Part shown: piece by piece, positions 54,926 through 64,000 of the stretch | How positions within the stretch are numbered: the first letter of the stretch is position 1 | How the letters are laid out: every line of letters begins with the position of its first letter | NCBI RefSeq assembly: GCF_030372765.1 | Contig: NZ_JAUCMW010000001.1 | Location: 592,928-656,927, forward strand | Direction: 5' to 3' | Source: Labilibaculum sp. K2S | Lineage (GTDB): Bacteria > Bacteroidota > Bacteroidia > Bacteroidales > Marinifilaceae | DNA: 64,000 nt | Made by a program: the position numbers and the translations under genes | Notes under the pieces: generated by a model | What the model saw: the letters and a program-made list of their open reading frames with translations, nothing else | The model's database searches: none | Told to the model about the DNA's origin: nothing

Positions 54926-56602
54926 ATGAAAAAAAATAAATTAATAGCAATCGTTTTGATCTTTTTCAGTTTTCTTAATGGTTGCCATGATCCGGAAGAG
55001 TTAATTCCACCCATATCAAGAGAAGGAATTAATAGTATTACAGCAACATTTGCCGATGGAACAGGATCATTTGTTGGTTATATAGAGGAAAATAGTAATG
55101 TGATCACGATTCCGATTCCATACTTCTATCCTTTAAGCAGTAATAATCAGATTGTTGAATCTAAGTTGAAGGATATGCGTTTAACTGCAAATCTGGATGA
55201 CAACGTAGTGATTAGTCCTTCTCTTTTGAATTTGGATTTAACGCAAGAGAACGTAATCACAGTTACCGATCAGGTTAAAATGCGGAAGGAGTATATTGTA
55301 AAAGGAGAAATCCGAAAAAGTTCGGAGTGTTTGTTAGAAGCATTCAAATTACCATCCTTAGGTCTGGATGGGGTAATTAACGAAGAGACCAAAACAATTT
55401 CTCTTGTTGCACTTGGCAATCTAAACCCTGCTGTAGCTGAAATAACCATGTCTTATCATGCAAGTATTTCACCCGACCCTACAGCCGAAGCCTTGGACTA
55501 TAATAATGATTTGGAACTTACAGTAACTGCTCATGATGGACTAACAAAGAATGTTTACACCATTAAGAAAGAGGTTCCTGAAAAATTATTGTATGGGATT
55601 CGTTCGGGAAGTGCTAAGCTGATGTTTGAGAAACAATTGAAAGCGGATTGTGGAATTATGGTTGACAACCTTACCGGAGGTATGGCGGTTACAAATGATT
55701 ATGTGATTCTAAACACCCGAAATGAAAATAGTGTTTACCTGGACGCAAAAACAGGAGAAAAATTGGGGGAAATTGACTTGGGATCTTTGAAAGGTTCACT
55801 TACCAATTTCTACAATACTTCCGATACTGATGGAAATGTGCTGATTTGTAACTTAGCTCCAAATGCTGGTTCTTTTAAGGTTTGGAAACTTGCTTCAGTA
55901 ACTTCAACTCCTGAATTATTGATTGAGTGGGACGGTGGTTTGGCCATTGGCCGGAAACTTTCTATTAATGGAAGTATTAATGGGGATGCGATCATTACAG
56001 CTCCCATATTAGCTGCCGGCCAAAAAATAGTACGTTGGACCGTTGTTAATGGTGTTTTAACATCACAAACTCCTGAGATTGTTACTATGAGTGGTTTAAC
56101 AAAGGGGTGGACTACGAATGCTGACGTTGTTTCTTCATCCAATACAGATGTAAATAGTGACTATTTTGTTGCATCCTATTCGGATAATACGTTTGCCTGG
56201 GTGAACGGTACTACAAATGTGGTACGTAAAAAATTGGATGCTATTAGTTCCAATTATATCCCGAATGCTGTCGATTATTTGGAGTTCAATAATGCAAAAT
56301 ATGTAACGTTAAACTGGGTGAATAGTTTTACCTGGGGATCAGCTGATGCCATTTGGTTATTGGATGTTAGCAGCGATATGAACTTTGAAGGCAATATCGA
56401 CTTAAAAACATGTAATGCAGTTGTTTGGGAATCTCCCCGAAATATATACGGTGGAAAATCTGTGTCTCCGGCAGTAGCAAATGGAAATGGAACTGGTGAT
56501 GTGGCTCTTAGAGTTTCAGAAGATGGCTATTTCCTTTACCTATACTTTATGTTTACAAATGGTTATGTAGTCGGTTATCAATTCGATTGTATAGACCTTT
56601 AA
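54926..56602 (+). CDS. Surface lipoprotein with DUF5018-like N-terminal region
   Basis: From the ATG at 54926 this is a 558-aa lipoprotein (FLNGC, Cys20). The N-terminal half has two repeated beta-sandwich modules (SIT ATFADGTGSFVGYIEEN and DGVINEETKTISLVALG), like DUF5018 proteins of SusC/D loci. The second half (about 200-558) looks like a beta-propeller (YLDAKTGEKLGEIDLGS, DYFVASYSDNTFAWVNG). As the third gene after SusC/SusD it probably binds ligand at the cell surface, in the SusE/F position. Confidence 0.75.
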   Translation: MKKNKLIAIVLIFFSFLNGCHDPEELIPPISREGINSITATFADGTGSFVGYIEENSNVITIPIPYFYPLSSNNQIVESKLKDMRLTANLDDNVVISPSLLNLDLTQENVITVTDQVKMRKEYIVKGEIRKSSECLLEAFKLPSLGLDGVINEETKTISLVALGNLNPAVAEITMSYHASISPDPTAEALDYNNDLELTVTAHDGLTKNVYTIKKEVPEKLLYGIRSGSAKLMFEKQLKADCGIMVDNLTGGMAVTNDYVILNTRNENSVYLDAKTGEKLGEIDLGSLKGSLTNFYNTSDTDGNVLICNLAPNAGSFKVWKLASVTSTPELLIEWDGGLAIGRKLSINGSINGDAIITAPILAAGQKIVRWTVVNGVLTSQTPEIVTMSGLTKGWTTNADVVSSSNTDVNSDYFVASYSDNTFAWVNGTTNVVRKKLDAISSNYIPNAVDYLEFNNAKYVTLNWVNSFTWGSADAIWLLDVSSDMNFEGNIDLKTCNAVVWESPRNIYGGKSVSPAVANGNGTGDVALRVSEDGYFLYLYFMFTNGYVVGYQFDCIDL

Positions 56603-56618
56603 GATCGTTAAACATTAC

Positions 56619-56654
56619 AATATTGGTGCCTCGGAATAATGAGGCGCCAATATT
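56619..56654 (+). terminator. Strong intercistronic hairpin between the surface and enzyme genes
   Basis: AATATTGGTGCCTC pairs along its full length (one T-G pair) with GAGGCGCCAATATT over an 8-nt loop. There is no clear T-run after it. It may be a partial terminator or an mRNA 3'-end stabiliser that separates the SusCD module from the genes downstream. Confidence 0.65.
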
Positions 56655-56767
56655 TAATCCAATGATAAACAATCAAGCGAATTTACTTTGCTATGTATAA
56701 ACAGGTTTGAATAAAGTTATCAGACAAGAGAGTCTGTATGAGCAATTTAAAATTTAATAATATTCTG

Positions 56768-58150
56768 ATGAAAAATCGAATCAATCAGTTTTTATATCTC
56801 TTATTAATTGGATTGTCACTTACTTCCATTTTAACTTCATGCGGCGGGAAAAGTGATGATGACTATAAATGGGAATGGGATGATGATGAAAAACCTGTAA
56901 ATTCTGAGAAACCAAGATTTATCTGGATTGATGCAGCTGCAAATTTTCCGGATTTTGCGAATAGCAAGGATAATATTCTTCGTGATTTAAAGTTGGCTAA
57001 AGAGGCTGGTTTTACAGATGTTGTTGTAGATGTCAGACCTACCAATGGTGATGTGTTGTTTCGAGCGGAAGCAGGAACACAAGTAAAATGGCTTGGTGCA
57101 TGGCTGCCCTCAGGATATACTAAAATTGATCGTACTGAGAATTGGGATTATCTGCAGGCTTTTATTGATGCAGGTCATGAACTCGGACTAAAAGTACATG
57201 CTGGATTTAATACTTTTACGGGTGGAAATACAAGCAGTTTAGGTTCCGAAGGTCTCTTGTTTCGTGATCAGGAAAAACGTACCTGGGCAACTGAATTGTT
57301 GACCACTTCGGGTATCGTAAATACGCTGGATCAAAGTGTTTCAGGGGCAAAGTTTTTTAATCCTGTAAATACTGATGTTCAAAATTACGTTTTAAACTTA
57401 CTGGAAGCATTAGCCTCATATTCGGATTTGGATGGCATTTTTTTGGACAGGGGGCGTTTTGATGATCTTGATAGTGACTTCTCTTTGTATACGAAAAAGA
57501 AATTCGAAGAATATCTGGGATACTCTATTTCCAATTTTCCTAAAGATATAATGACTGCAGGAACGAAGGCAGGTACACTCCCTTCTCCTATGCCTGTTTA
57601 TTTTAAACAATGGCTTGAGTTTCGTGTGAAAACCATCCACGACTTCATGGAAAAAGCTCGAAATCGGGTGAAGGCAATAAATAAAGACATTCAGTTTGGA
57701 GTGTATGTAGGAGGTTGGTATTCTACTTACTATGGAGTTGGAGTAAATTGGGCAAGCCCCGAATACAATACTGCTTCGGCATATCCTGCATGGGCTGCAA
57801 CCAATTATAAAAACTACGGTTATGCCGATCATATGGACATTATGCTGATCGGTGCTTACGCTTCACCAACCAGTGTATATGGAACCAACGAATGGACTAT
57901 TCAGGGATTTTGCTCCAAGGCAATGGATAAAATTAAAGGAGATGCAATCGTAATTGGCGGACCGGATATTGGAAATGGAGCATGGGCTAATAGTAGTGAT
58001 GCAGTAATAAACCAGGCAATAACTCAATCGGTTGATGCAGCGATGAATGCCTGCGACGGTTATTTCCTTTTCGACATGATTCATCTGAAGAAAAAGAATC
58101 AATGGCAATATGTGAAAGCCGGAATTGACAATGCGCTGGGTGAAAAATAA
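56768..58150 (+). CDS. GHL10-like putative glycoside hydrolase lipoprotein 1
   Basis: From the ATG at 56768 this is a 460-aa lipoprotein (lipobox ILTSC, Cys25); a start at 56738 only lengthens the N-terminus. The body is a TIM-barrel of the glycosyl hydrolase-like family 10: KPRFIWIDAAANFPDF, FTDVVVDVRPTNGDVLF, LGLKVHAGFNTFTGG, LDGIFLDRGRFDD (the acid pair region) and VKAINKDIQFGVYVGGWY. It would cleave a glycosidic bond at the cell surface or in the periplasm. A paralogue follows 36 nt later. Confidence 0.82.
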   Translation: MKNRINQFLYLLLIGLSLTSILTSCGGKSDDDYKWEWDDDEKPVNSEKPRFIWIDAAANFPDFANSKDNILRDLKLAKEAGFTDVVVDVRPTNGDVLFRAEAGTQVKWLGAWLPSGYTKIDRTENWDYLQAFIDAGHELGLKVHAGFNTFTGGNTSSLGSEGLLFRDQEKRTWATELLTTSGIVNTLDQSVSGAKFFNPVNTDVQNYVLNLLEALASYSDLDGIFLDRGRFDDLDSDFSLYTKKKFEEYLGYSISNFPKDIMTAGTKAGTLPSPMPVYFKQWLEFRVKTIHDFMEKARNRVKAINKDIQFGVYVGGWYSTYYGVGVNWASPEYNTASAYPAWAATNYKNYGYADHMDIMLIGAYASPTSVYGTNEWTIQGFCSKAMDKIKGDAIVIGGPDIGNGAWANSSDAVINQAITQSVDAAMNACDGYFLFDMIHLKKKNQWQYVKAGIDNALGEK

Positions 58151-58186
58151 ATACGAAATATTTGATTTAGATTAAATGATATAAAA

Positions 58187-59536
58187 ATGAAAAACACAAT
58201 TATATACTATTTACTTCTTGCGTTTGGATTATTTACCGGATGCAGTCAACAGAAAGAAAAATCGGCAATAGATTTAAAAAAGAAATTGATGTGGTTCGAT
58301 GCTGAGGCAAATTTTGAGCGTTTTAGCTATCCTGATTCCATCGATTTTTATTTGGAGAAAATTAAAAACATTGGCTTCACCGATGCGGTAGTCGATATGC
58401 GCCCGATTACGGGTGAGGTACTTTATAAGAGTGAATTTGCTCCACAGATGACAGAATGGGAAGGTTTTGAAAGGCCTGACTTTGATTACCTGGAGCACTT
58501 TATTACCAAAGCTCACGAGCTTGGATTAAAGGTACATGCTTCCTTGAATACTTTTGTTGGAGGACATAATTACTTCGACCGCGGACAAATTTATACCACC
58601 AATCCAGAATGGGCAAGCATGCTGTATACGCCCGATCAGGGAATTGTATCGGTCATGACTTTGAAGAAAAAATATTCAGCCATGATTAATCCGATTAATC
58701 CAGATTTTCAGGCACACATGCTGAATGTATTGAAGGAAGTAACAAGTAAATATCCTGAATTGGATGGTTTTATGCTTGACAGAGTACGTTACGATGGAAT
58801 TATGGGGGACTTTTCAGATTTGTCTAAAACTAAATTTGAGGAATACCTTGGTGAAAAAATAGAGAAGTTTCCGACTGATATTTACGAATGGAAAACCGAT
58901 GCTGGTGGAAAAAATAATTATGTACGTGGCAAGCATTTTCTCAAATGGATTGAATGGCGTACAAAGAATATCTATGATTTTATGGCTTTGGCACGCCAAA
59001 CAGTGAAGGAAATTAATCCTAACATTTCATTTGGAACTTACACAGGAGCATGGTATCCTTCCTATTTCGAAGTAGGTGTTAACTGGGCCAGTAAGCAATA
59101 CGACCCATCAAAAGATTTTGATTGGGCAACTCCGGAGTATAAAAACTTTGGTTATGCTGAGTTAATTGATATGTATGCTACTGGTAATTACTACACCAAT
59201 ATCACGATGAACGAATATCGGAAAAATAACAACATTGTAATGAATGAGACCGATAGCAAAGGAGCCAGAGGAACTTGGTACTGTGTGGAAGGTTCGTGTG
59301 AAAAAATTAAAGGAATTATGAATGGTCATCCATTTTTGGGCGGAGTTTTAGTTGATCAGTTTTATGAGAATCGTCCACAACTGTCGCGCAGCATAGCCAT
59401 GAACTTACAGGTATCCGATGGTTTGATGGTGTTTGATATCGTTCACATTATTCGCAAAGATTTATGGAAAGAAGTTGAAGATGGTTTCCGTATGGCACAG
59501 GATGAGAACGCTTTCAATAACGAAAATATAGAATAG
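58187..59536 (+). CDS. GHL10-like putative glycoside hydrolase lipoprotein 2
   Basis: This 449-aa lipoprotein (FTGC, Cys19) is a tandem paralogue of the previous gene. It has LMWFDAEANFERF, FTDAVVDMRPITGEVLY, LGLKVHASLNTFVGGHN, LDGFMLDRVRYDG and EINPNISFGTYTGAWYPSY. Differences around the putative active site (LDRVRYD against LDRGRFD, and inserted loops) suggest the two act on different linkages or at different positions of the same glycan. Confidence 0.82.
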   Translation: MKNTIIYYLLLAFGLFTGCSQQKEKSAIDLKKKLMWFDAEANFERFSYPDSIDFYLEKIKNIGFTDAVVDMRPITGEVLYKSEFAPQMTEWEGFERPDFDYLEHFITKAHELGLKVHASLNTFVGGHNYFDRGQIYTTNPEWASMLYTPDQGIVSVMTLKKKYSAMINPINPDFQAHMLNVLKEVTSKYPELDGFMLDRVRYDGIMGDFSDLSKTKFEEYLGEKIEKFPTDIYEWKTDAGGKNNYVRGKHFLKWIEWRTKNIYDFMALARQTVKEINPNISFGTYTGAWYPSYFEVGVNWASKQYDPSKDFDWATPEYKNFGYAELIDMYATGNYYTNITMNEYRKNNNIVMNETDSKGARGTWYCVEGSCEKIKGIMNGHPFLGGVLVDQFYENRPQLSRSIAMNLQVSDGLMVFDIVHIIRKDLWKEVEDGFRMAQDENAFNNENIE

Positions 59537-59550
59537 ACAATTTTCTTTCT

Positions 59551-59640
59551 GTCATTCTGAGCATAGCGGGAATCCAATATCAGGGCTTTTGGGAACCGAT
59601 TTACTGCATTGTTCAGAATGGCAATATTGAAGGTTACTTA
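59551..59640. repeat. Intergenic repeat remnant
   Basis: GTCATTCTGAGCATAGCGGG is a Bacteroidota-type intergenic repeat, with a partial inverted partner CATTGTTCAGAATGGCAA at about 59609-59626. It separates the second GHL10 gene from the phosphoesterase gene. Confidence 0.5.
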
Positions 59641-59671
59641 ATTTTTTATAGTGGACAAAAAAAATCAAGAA

Positions 59672-61117
59672 ATGATAAAACGAAAAATTGGAATACTGCT
59701 TTTCTTTCTTTGCTTATCGCTTGTCTCTTTTTCTGGAAGTAAGAGTGCGGAAACAGTTGTTGTGAAAGGAAAAGTAAGCTGTTTAGGAATAGGAGTAGAA
59801 GGTGTTGCAGTTACAGATGGAGAGACAGTTTGTTTAACGAATAAAAATGGTTTATACTCCATTCCGGTAAATTCGACATCTCGTTTTGTATATATATCAT
59901 CTCCTGCAGGATACAGTGTTCCGGTGGTTCAGTCAGTTCCTCAGTTTCATCATCGTATTTCAGCAGGCAAAAAAACATGTAAAATTGATTTCAAGTTGGA
60001 AAAAATCAAAGGAGATGACACAAAGCACGGATTTGTTGCGTGGGCGGACCCACAGGTGAAAAGTAAGGAAGAAATGTCTCTTTTACATGAGGTAGTTGAT
60101 GATATGTCTGGTTTGCTGAAAAAATACCCAAATGTACCATTTCATGCTTTGGGATGCGGCGATATCACAGGCGATAATCACGCTTTATATGATACAATTA
60201 AAAGTATAATGACATCTACAGGAGTCCCATTCTATCAATCTATTGGAAATCATGATTTGAATTACAATGATCGTTCAAATAAATTGTCAGAAAGTAATTA
60301 TGAAGATGAATTTGGCCCCGCTTACTATTCTTTTAATCGGGGAGCAATTCATTATGTCGTATTGAATAATGTATTTTACATAGGACGAGATTACTTTTAC
60401 ATTGGATATTTGCCTGAAAAACAATTGAATTGGTTGGAGAAAGATCTTTCGTACATAAAGGAAGGCCAAACAATTGTTGTTGTAATGCATATCCCATCCT
60501 CCTTGGATGACAAGGATATAAAAGAGTTTTCTTATTCCAATATTTCCAAATCATTAGCGAATAAAAAAGCTTTGTATAAAATACTGGCACCATATCAGAC
60601 TCATATTATTACCGGTCATATGCATGTGAACAGTAATTTGATTATTGCGCCAAATATTTTCGAACACAACGTTTCATCGGTTTGTGGAGCTTGGTGGCAA
60701 GGACCTTATGCTGAAGACGGAACACCTAAGGGGTACACTGTCTTTGAAGCGAATGGCAATGACCTGAAATGGTATTTTAAAAGTTTTGGAAAAGAGAAAG
60801 CTTATCAATTTAGAATGTACCCGTTGGGGAGTAATTCAGAACAGGTTGAATACATTACAGCAAACGTATGGAACTGGGATCCGGAATGGAAAGTTAACTG
60901 GTATGAGGATGGGAAGTTAATGGGTGAGATGGAAGGATATTATGGTGCTGATCCGGAAACCACAAAAGCTTATGCCGACAAAGAGAAGTTGGAATACAAA
61001 TGGATTCAGGCCAGGCCTACTATGCATATGTTTCGCGCCAAACCAAAATCGTCTTTATCAGAAATATGGATTGAAGTCATTGATCGGTTTGGAAATGTTT
61101 ACAAATCCGAATTATAG
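59672..61117 (+). CDS. Secreted calcineurin-like metallophosphoesterase
   Basis: From the ATG at 59672 this is a 481-aa protein with a signal peptide; a GTG at 59651 would add seven residues. An N-terminal CarboxypepD_reg-like sandwich (about 25-110, KGKVSCLGIGVEGVAVTDGE) precedes the phosphoesterase domain. The metal-site motifs are ALGCGDITGDNH, QSIGNHDLNYND, VVVMHIPSS and IITGHMHVNSN. A C-terminal domain (about 330-481) is also present. It would remove phosphate from a phosphomono- or diester in the periplasm, so the locus may target a phosphorylated glycan or glycolipid. Confidence 0.85.
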   Translation: MIKRKIGILLFFLCLSLVSFSGSKSAETVVVKGKVSCLGIGVEGVAVTDGETVCLTNKNGLYSIPVNSTSRFVYISSPAGYSVPVVQSVPQFHHRISAGKKTCKIDFKLEKIKGDDTKHGFVAWADPQVKSKEEMSLLHEVVDDMSGLLKKYPNVPFHALGCGDITGDNHALYDTIKSIMTSTGVPFYQSIGNHDLNYNDRSNKLSESNYEDEFGPAYYSFNRGAIHYVVLNNVFYIGRDYFYIGYLPEKQLNWLEKDLSYIKEGQTIVVVMHIPSSLDDKDIKEFSYSNISKSLANKKALYKILAPYQTHIITGHMHVNSNLIIAPNIFEHNVSSVCGAWWQGPYAEDGTPKGYTVFEANGNDLKWYFKSFGKEKAYQFRMYPLGSNSEQVEYITANVWNWDPEWKVNWYEDGKLMGEMEGYYGADPETTKAYADKEKLEYKWIQARPTMHMFRAKPKSSLSEIWIEVIDRFGNVYKSEL

Positions 61118-61175
61118 GCTAATTCAATTAAGTCGAAAAAACTACACCAAAATTAATTTGAAATAAAATTGCAGA

Positions 61176-63008
61176 ATGAAACTTGAATTTATTGATATCG
61201 CAATTGTTATAGGTTACATAATTTTGAGCATTGTTATTGGTTTCTGGTTATCGAAAAGAGCCAATAAAAATCTTCAGAATTATTTTTTAGGAGGAAACCA
61301 GTTGAAATGGTACTATTTGGGCCTCTCCAATGGTTCGGGCATGTTTGATATTTCGGGAACAGCGTGGACTGTCACCATTTTTTTCGTATATGGATTAAAA
61401 AGTGTTTGGATTCCTTGGCTTTGGCCGGTATGGAACCAGATTTTCATAATGATTTTCATGGCTGTTTGGTTACGGCGTTCAAAAGTTATGACCGGAGCAG
61501 AGTGGATTACTACTCGTTTTGGAAGCGATAAAGGAGGTCGGTTATCTCACATTATTGTAGTGGTTTTTGCCATTATTAGTGCAATTGGTTTTATTGCCTA
61601 TTTCTTTGTAGGCATAGGAAAGTTTGCTGTAACTATTTTCCCATGGGACTTGTCACTAACTATTGGTTCTGTCCTGATTATCTCAGAATATGTGTATGCA
61701 ACAATCTTACTTCTGCTAACAACTCTTTATGTGATAAAGGGGGGGATGTACAGTGTAGTAGCTACTGAGGTAATGCAATTTTTTGTGATGACACTTGCCT
61801 GTGTTGCTATTGCCTGGTTTGCCATGAATAATGTATCTGTCGAACAAATAAATGCGGCAGTGCCCAATGGATGGTTTGATATTACGCCTTCGTGGAGCAC
61901 TAGCCTTGACTGGACCGGCGTTTTTGATCAAGTCAACGATAAAATTTCGGAGGATGGTTTTGGTATGTTGGGTGCCCTGGTGATGATGATGTTTTTTAAA
62001 GGGATTTTTTCAAGTTTGGCGGGACCGGTTCCCGGTTATGATATGCAGCGTATATTGTCGACACAAACACCTCGTGATGCTGCCAAAATGAGCGGATTGA
62101 CATCGTTAGTATTATATCCTCCCCGTTATTTAATGGTGGCTAGTTTGGGAATACTTGGATTAGTATTTGTGGCACCCATGATGAAAGCAGGAGGGGGAGA
62201 TCTTGATTTTGAGAAAATTCTCCCATATGTGATTAATAATTTGTTGCCAGTAGGACTAAAAGGAATTATTCTTGCTGGATTATTGGCAGCATTCATGTCA
62301 ACTTTCTCAGCATTTGTGAATGCTGCACCTGCTTACATTGTAAACGATTTGTACAAACAATATATCAACCCGCACGCTTCCGATAAAAAATACATTCGGA
62401 TTAGCTATATAGCCTCATTTGGTATTGTGATTGTAGGCATTGTTTTTGGATTATTTTCCGGATCAATTAATTCCCTTACGCTTTGGATAACTTCCTCCCT
62501 GTATGGTGGGTATGTAGTTTCCAATGTGTTGAAATGGGTTTGGTGGCGATTTAACGGCTATGGCTATTTCTGGGGAATGATCGCAGGTTTGGCTGGGTCA
62601 ACCGTTAAATTTTTGTTTTTCCCGGATACTCCGGACATTTATATATTCCCGATTATTTTGATAATGGCTTCTGCAGGAAGCTTCCTTGGTTGTTATCTCT
62701 CTGCTCCGGTTGATGATAGAACTCTCATTGAATTTTATAAAAATGTACGTCCTTGGGGTTGGTGGAATCCTGTGTACGAAAAGGCTAGGAAAATTTATCC
62801 TGAAATTACTAAGAATGAGGATTTAGCCCGCGATGGAATTAATGTTTTGGTTGGCATTGTATGGCAAATGACCTTGATTACTGCTCCAGTTTATTTGGTA
62901 GTACGCCATTATCAGGGCTTAATTATTTCTCTTATTCTATTTGCAATCACTTCCACGATATTGAAATTTAACTGGCTTAATAAAATAAAGGATTATGAAA
63001 AAATATAA
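61176..63008 (+). CDS. Sodium:solute symporter (SSS family)
   Basis: This 610-aa protein has about 13-14 TM helices and SSS features near the N-terminus (LSKRANKNLQNYFLGGNQLK, a family landmark), SNGSGMFDISGTAWTV, and GLLAAFMSTFSAFVNAAPAY in the Na+-site region. It would import the released small product, such as a sugar, sugar acid or inositol-like compound, across the inner membrane. It overlaps the SGNH hydrolase gene by 14 nt. Confidence 0.9.
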   Translation: MKLEFIDIAIVIGYIILSIVIGFWLSKRANKNLQNYFLGGNQLKWYYLGLSNGSGMFDISGTAWTVTIFFVYGLKSVWIPWLWPVWNQIFIMIFMAVWLRRSKVMTGAEWITTRFGSDKGGRLSHIIVVVFAIISAIGFIAYFFVGIGKFAVTIFPWDLSLTIGSVLIISEYVYATILLLLTTLYVIKGGMYSVVATEVMQFFVMTLACVAIAWFAMNNVSVEQINAAVPNGWFDITPSWSTSLDWTGVFDQVNDKISEDGFGMLGALVMMMFFKGIFSSLAGPVPGYDMQRILSTQTPRDAAKMSGLTSLVLYPPRYLMVASLGILGLVFVAPMMKAGGGDLDFEKILPYVINNLLPVGLKGIILAGLLAAFMSTFSAFVNAAPAYIVNDLYKQYINPHASDKKYIRISYIASFGIVIVGIVFGLFSGSINSLTLWITSSLYGGYVVSNVLKWVWWRFNGYGYFWGMIAGLAGSTVKFLFFPDTPDIYIFPIILIMASAGSFLGCYLSAPVDDRTLIEFYKNVRPWGWWNPVYEKARKIYPEITKNEDLARDGINVLVGIVWQMTLITAPVYLVVRHYQGLIISLILFAITSTILKFNWLNKIKDYEKI

Positions 63009-63729
63009 ACGTTTCTATTTTCCAAAAATACAGCACATTAGAAGATTGTTTTTTGCAGTTGTTGTGTTTTTCGGAGCTGTTGTTTTTTCAGAGAATACAA
63101 CAGCTCAGAATACCATAGCATATGATACCACTTATACATTTGCACATTACAAGATAAGACGTGCATTTTATGAAGGACTACCAAACCGGAAACATGAAAT
63201 TGTTTTTTTGGGTAACAGTATTACTGAGAACGGTGATTGGAATGAGATCTTCAGAAATAAAAACATAGTAAACCGTGGGATTGGTGGGGATGTGTGTTGG
63301 GGGGTGCTCAATCGGTTGGATGAAGTTTTGTCATCGCAACCAAAATACATTTTTTTGATGATTGGAATAAATGATATTGGGCGGAGTGTACCAGTGGATA
63401 TTATTGCCGGTAAAATTCAAGAGATTATTTGGAGGATTAAAGCGGAATCGCCCTTAACTAAAGTATACCTCCAGAGTGTTTTACCCATAAACGAAGAGAT
63501 TATTTGGTACGATTACATGAAAAACAAATCAGATAAAATAATAGAACTCAACGAGCAACTTGTATCCATTGCAGCTAAAAGCAAGATCCGATTTATTGAT
63601 TTGTATTCTCATTTTGTTGATGAAAAAGGAAATTTAAAGCAGGAATTAACTGCTGATGGAATTCATTTGAGTGCCTGTGGTTATTTGCTTTGGCGTGATA
63701 TTTTCAAGGGAAAAGGAATTCGGTTCTAA
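62995..63729 (+). CDS. SGNH/GDSL-family hydrolase
   Basis: This 244-aa protein has an N-terminal signal peptide or anchor (about residues 15-38). All four SGNH blocks are present: FLGNSITENGDW (Ser), NRGIGGDVCW (Gly), LMIGINDIG (Asn) and DGIHLSACGY (Asp and His). It probably removes acyl groups such as acetyl from the glycan handled by this locus. It overlaps the symporter gene by 14 nt, so the two are co-translated. Confidence 0.88.
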   Translation: MKKYKRFYFPKIQHIRRLFFAVVVFFGAVVFSENTTAQNTIAYDTTYTFAHYKIRRAFYEGLPNRKHEIVFLGNSITENGDWNEIFRNKNIVNRGIGGDVCWGVLNRLDEVLSSQPKYIFLMIGINDIGRSVPVDIIAGKIQEIIWRIKAESPLTKVYLQSVLPINEEIIWYDYMKNKSDKIIELNEQLVSIAAKSKIRFIDLYSHFVDEKGNLKQELTADGIHLSACGYLLWRDIFKGKGIRF

Positions 63730-63765
63730 ATAGGATTAAGGTATTAAATATAAAAGGAAAACGGG

Positions 63766-64000
63766 ATGAAGATTAAAGGTACTTTTTTGGATGAAATCAG
63801 TCATGATATTCCTCATCAGAATTGGGGCAGACTTGAATGGGAAAAGGATTTTGTTCACATGAAGCTTATTGGTATTAATACAGTCATTTTAATCCGCAGC
63901 GGATATCAAAAATGGCTGACCTACCCATCGAAAATACTTACGACTCAGGAGGGAGCATATTTACCATCAGTTGATCTTGTACAGTTGTTTTTGGAATTAA
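63766..64000 (+). CDS. Partial CDS, probable DUF4434-like glycoside hydrolase N-terminus
   Basis: The reading frame starts at ATG 63766 (after GGAAAACGGG) and runs off the window after 78 codons. The protein begins MKIKGTFLDEISHDIPHQNW, then WGRLEWEKDFVHMKLIGI and VILIRSGYQKWLTYPSKIL. This resembles the first strands of DUF4434-type TIM barrels, which are often found in SusC/D loci. It is truncated by the window edge, so the assignment is provisional. Confidence 0.6.
   Translation, partial: MKIKGTFLDEISHDIPHQNWGRLEWEKDFVHMKLIGINTVILIRSGYQKWLTYPSKILTTQEGAYLPSVDLVQLFLEL

Overview
The window reads as chromosome from a low-GC member of the Bacteroidota. The evidence is the SusC/SusD pair, TonB receptors with carboxypeptidase-regulatory-like N-termini, a class III fructose-bisphosphatase, AT-rich leaders without clear Shine-Dalgarno sites, and flexirubin/aryl-polyene type pigment genes. 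The gene set and the intergenic repeats fit a marine Bacteroidales/Marinilabiliales lineage; that placement is inference.

Layout. (1) 0.3-8.7 kb: a cobalamin riboswitch heads a six-gene + strand operon (TonB receptor, PepSY membrane protein, exported CbiK-type chelatase, and the binding protein, permease and ATPase of an ABC importer). (2) 8.9-9.6 kb: a frameshifted REP-associated transposase with its palindromes. (3) 9.7-15.1 kb: class III fructose-1,6-bisphosphatase, a structured non-coding stretch ending in a terminator, a large lipoprotein gene between 23-bp direct repeats, and a leucine-rich-repeat protein. (4) 15.4-35.6 kb (+) and 40.4-47.7 kb (-): two convergent operons that form one aryl-polyene/flexirubin-type cluster. 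(5) 35.7-40.4 kb: accessory DNA at their convergence point, with a two-TM protein, a POT/MFS transporter, a 21/42-nt tandem array and a tandem array of 348-bp units. (6) 48.6-64 kb: a ROK regulator and a polysaccharide-utilisation-like locus (SusC, SusD, surface lipoprotein, two GHL10-like lipoproteins, phosphoesterase, Na+ symporter, SGNH hydrolase, and a partial final gene that runs off the window).

How the pigment genes fit together. A histidine/tyrosine ammonia-lyase homologue could make a cinnamate-type starter. A PaaK-like AMP ligase could activate it. Two ACPs, three catalytically complete ketosynthases, a chain-length-factor-like KS with Glu in place of the catalytic Cys, a further degenerate KS, FabG and two hotdog dehydratases could extend it to a polyene. 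The methyltransferases, CrtI-like oxidoreductases, acyltransferases, LolA-like carrier and MMPL exporter would tailor the product and place it in the envelope. No darA/darB dialkylresorcinol genes are visible here.

Most notable observation. A roughly 75-90 nt intergenic element occurs three times, only in the two pigment operons, always in the sense direction, ending 24-27 nt before a start codon (genes starting at 21087, 41065 and 45942). The copies can form the same nested stems, with compensatory and G-U changes between copies. I know of no described RNA that matches it, and it is the best candidate here for an undescribed regulatory system.
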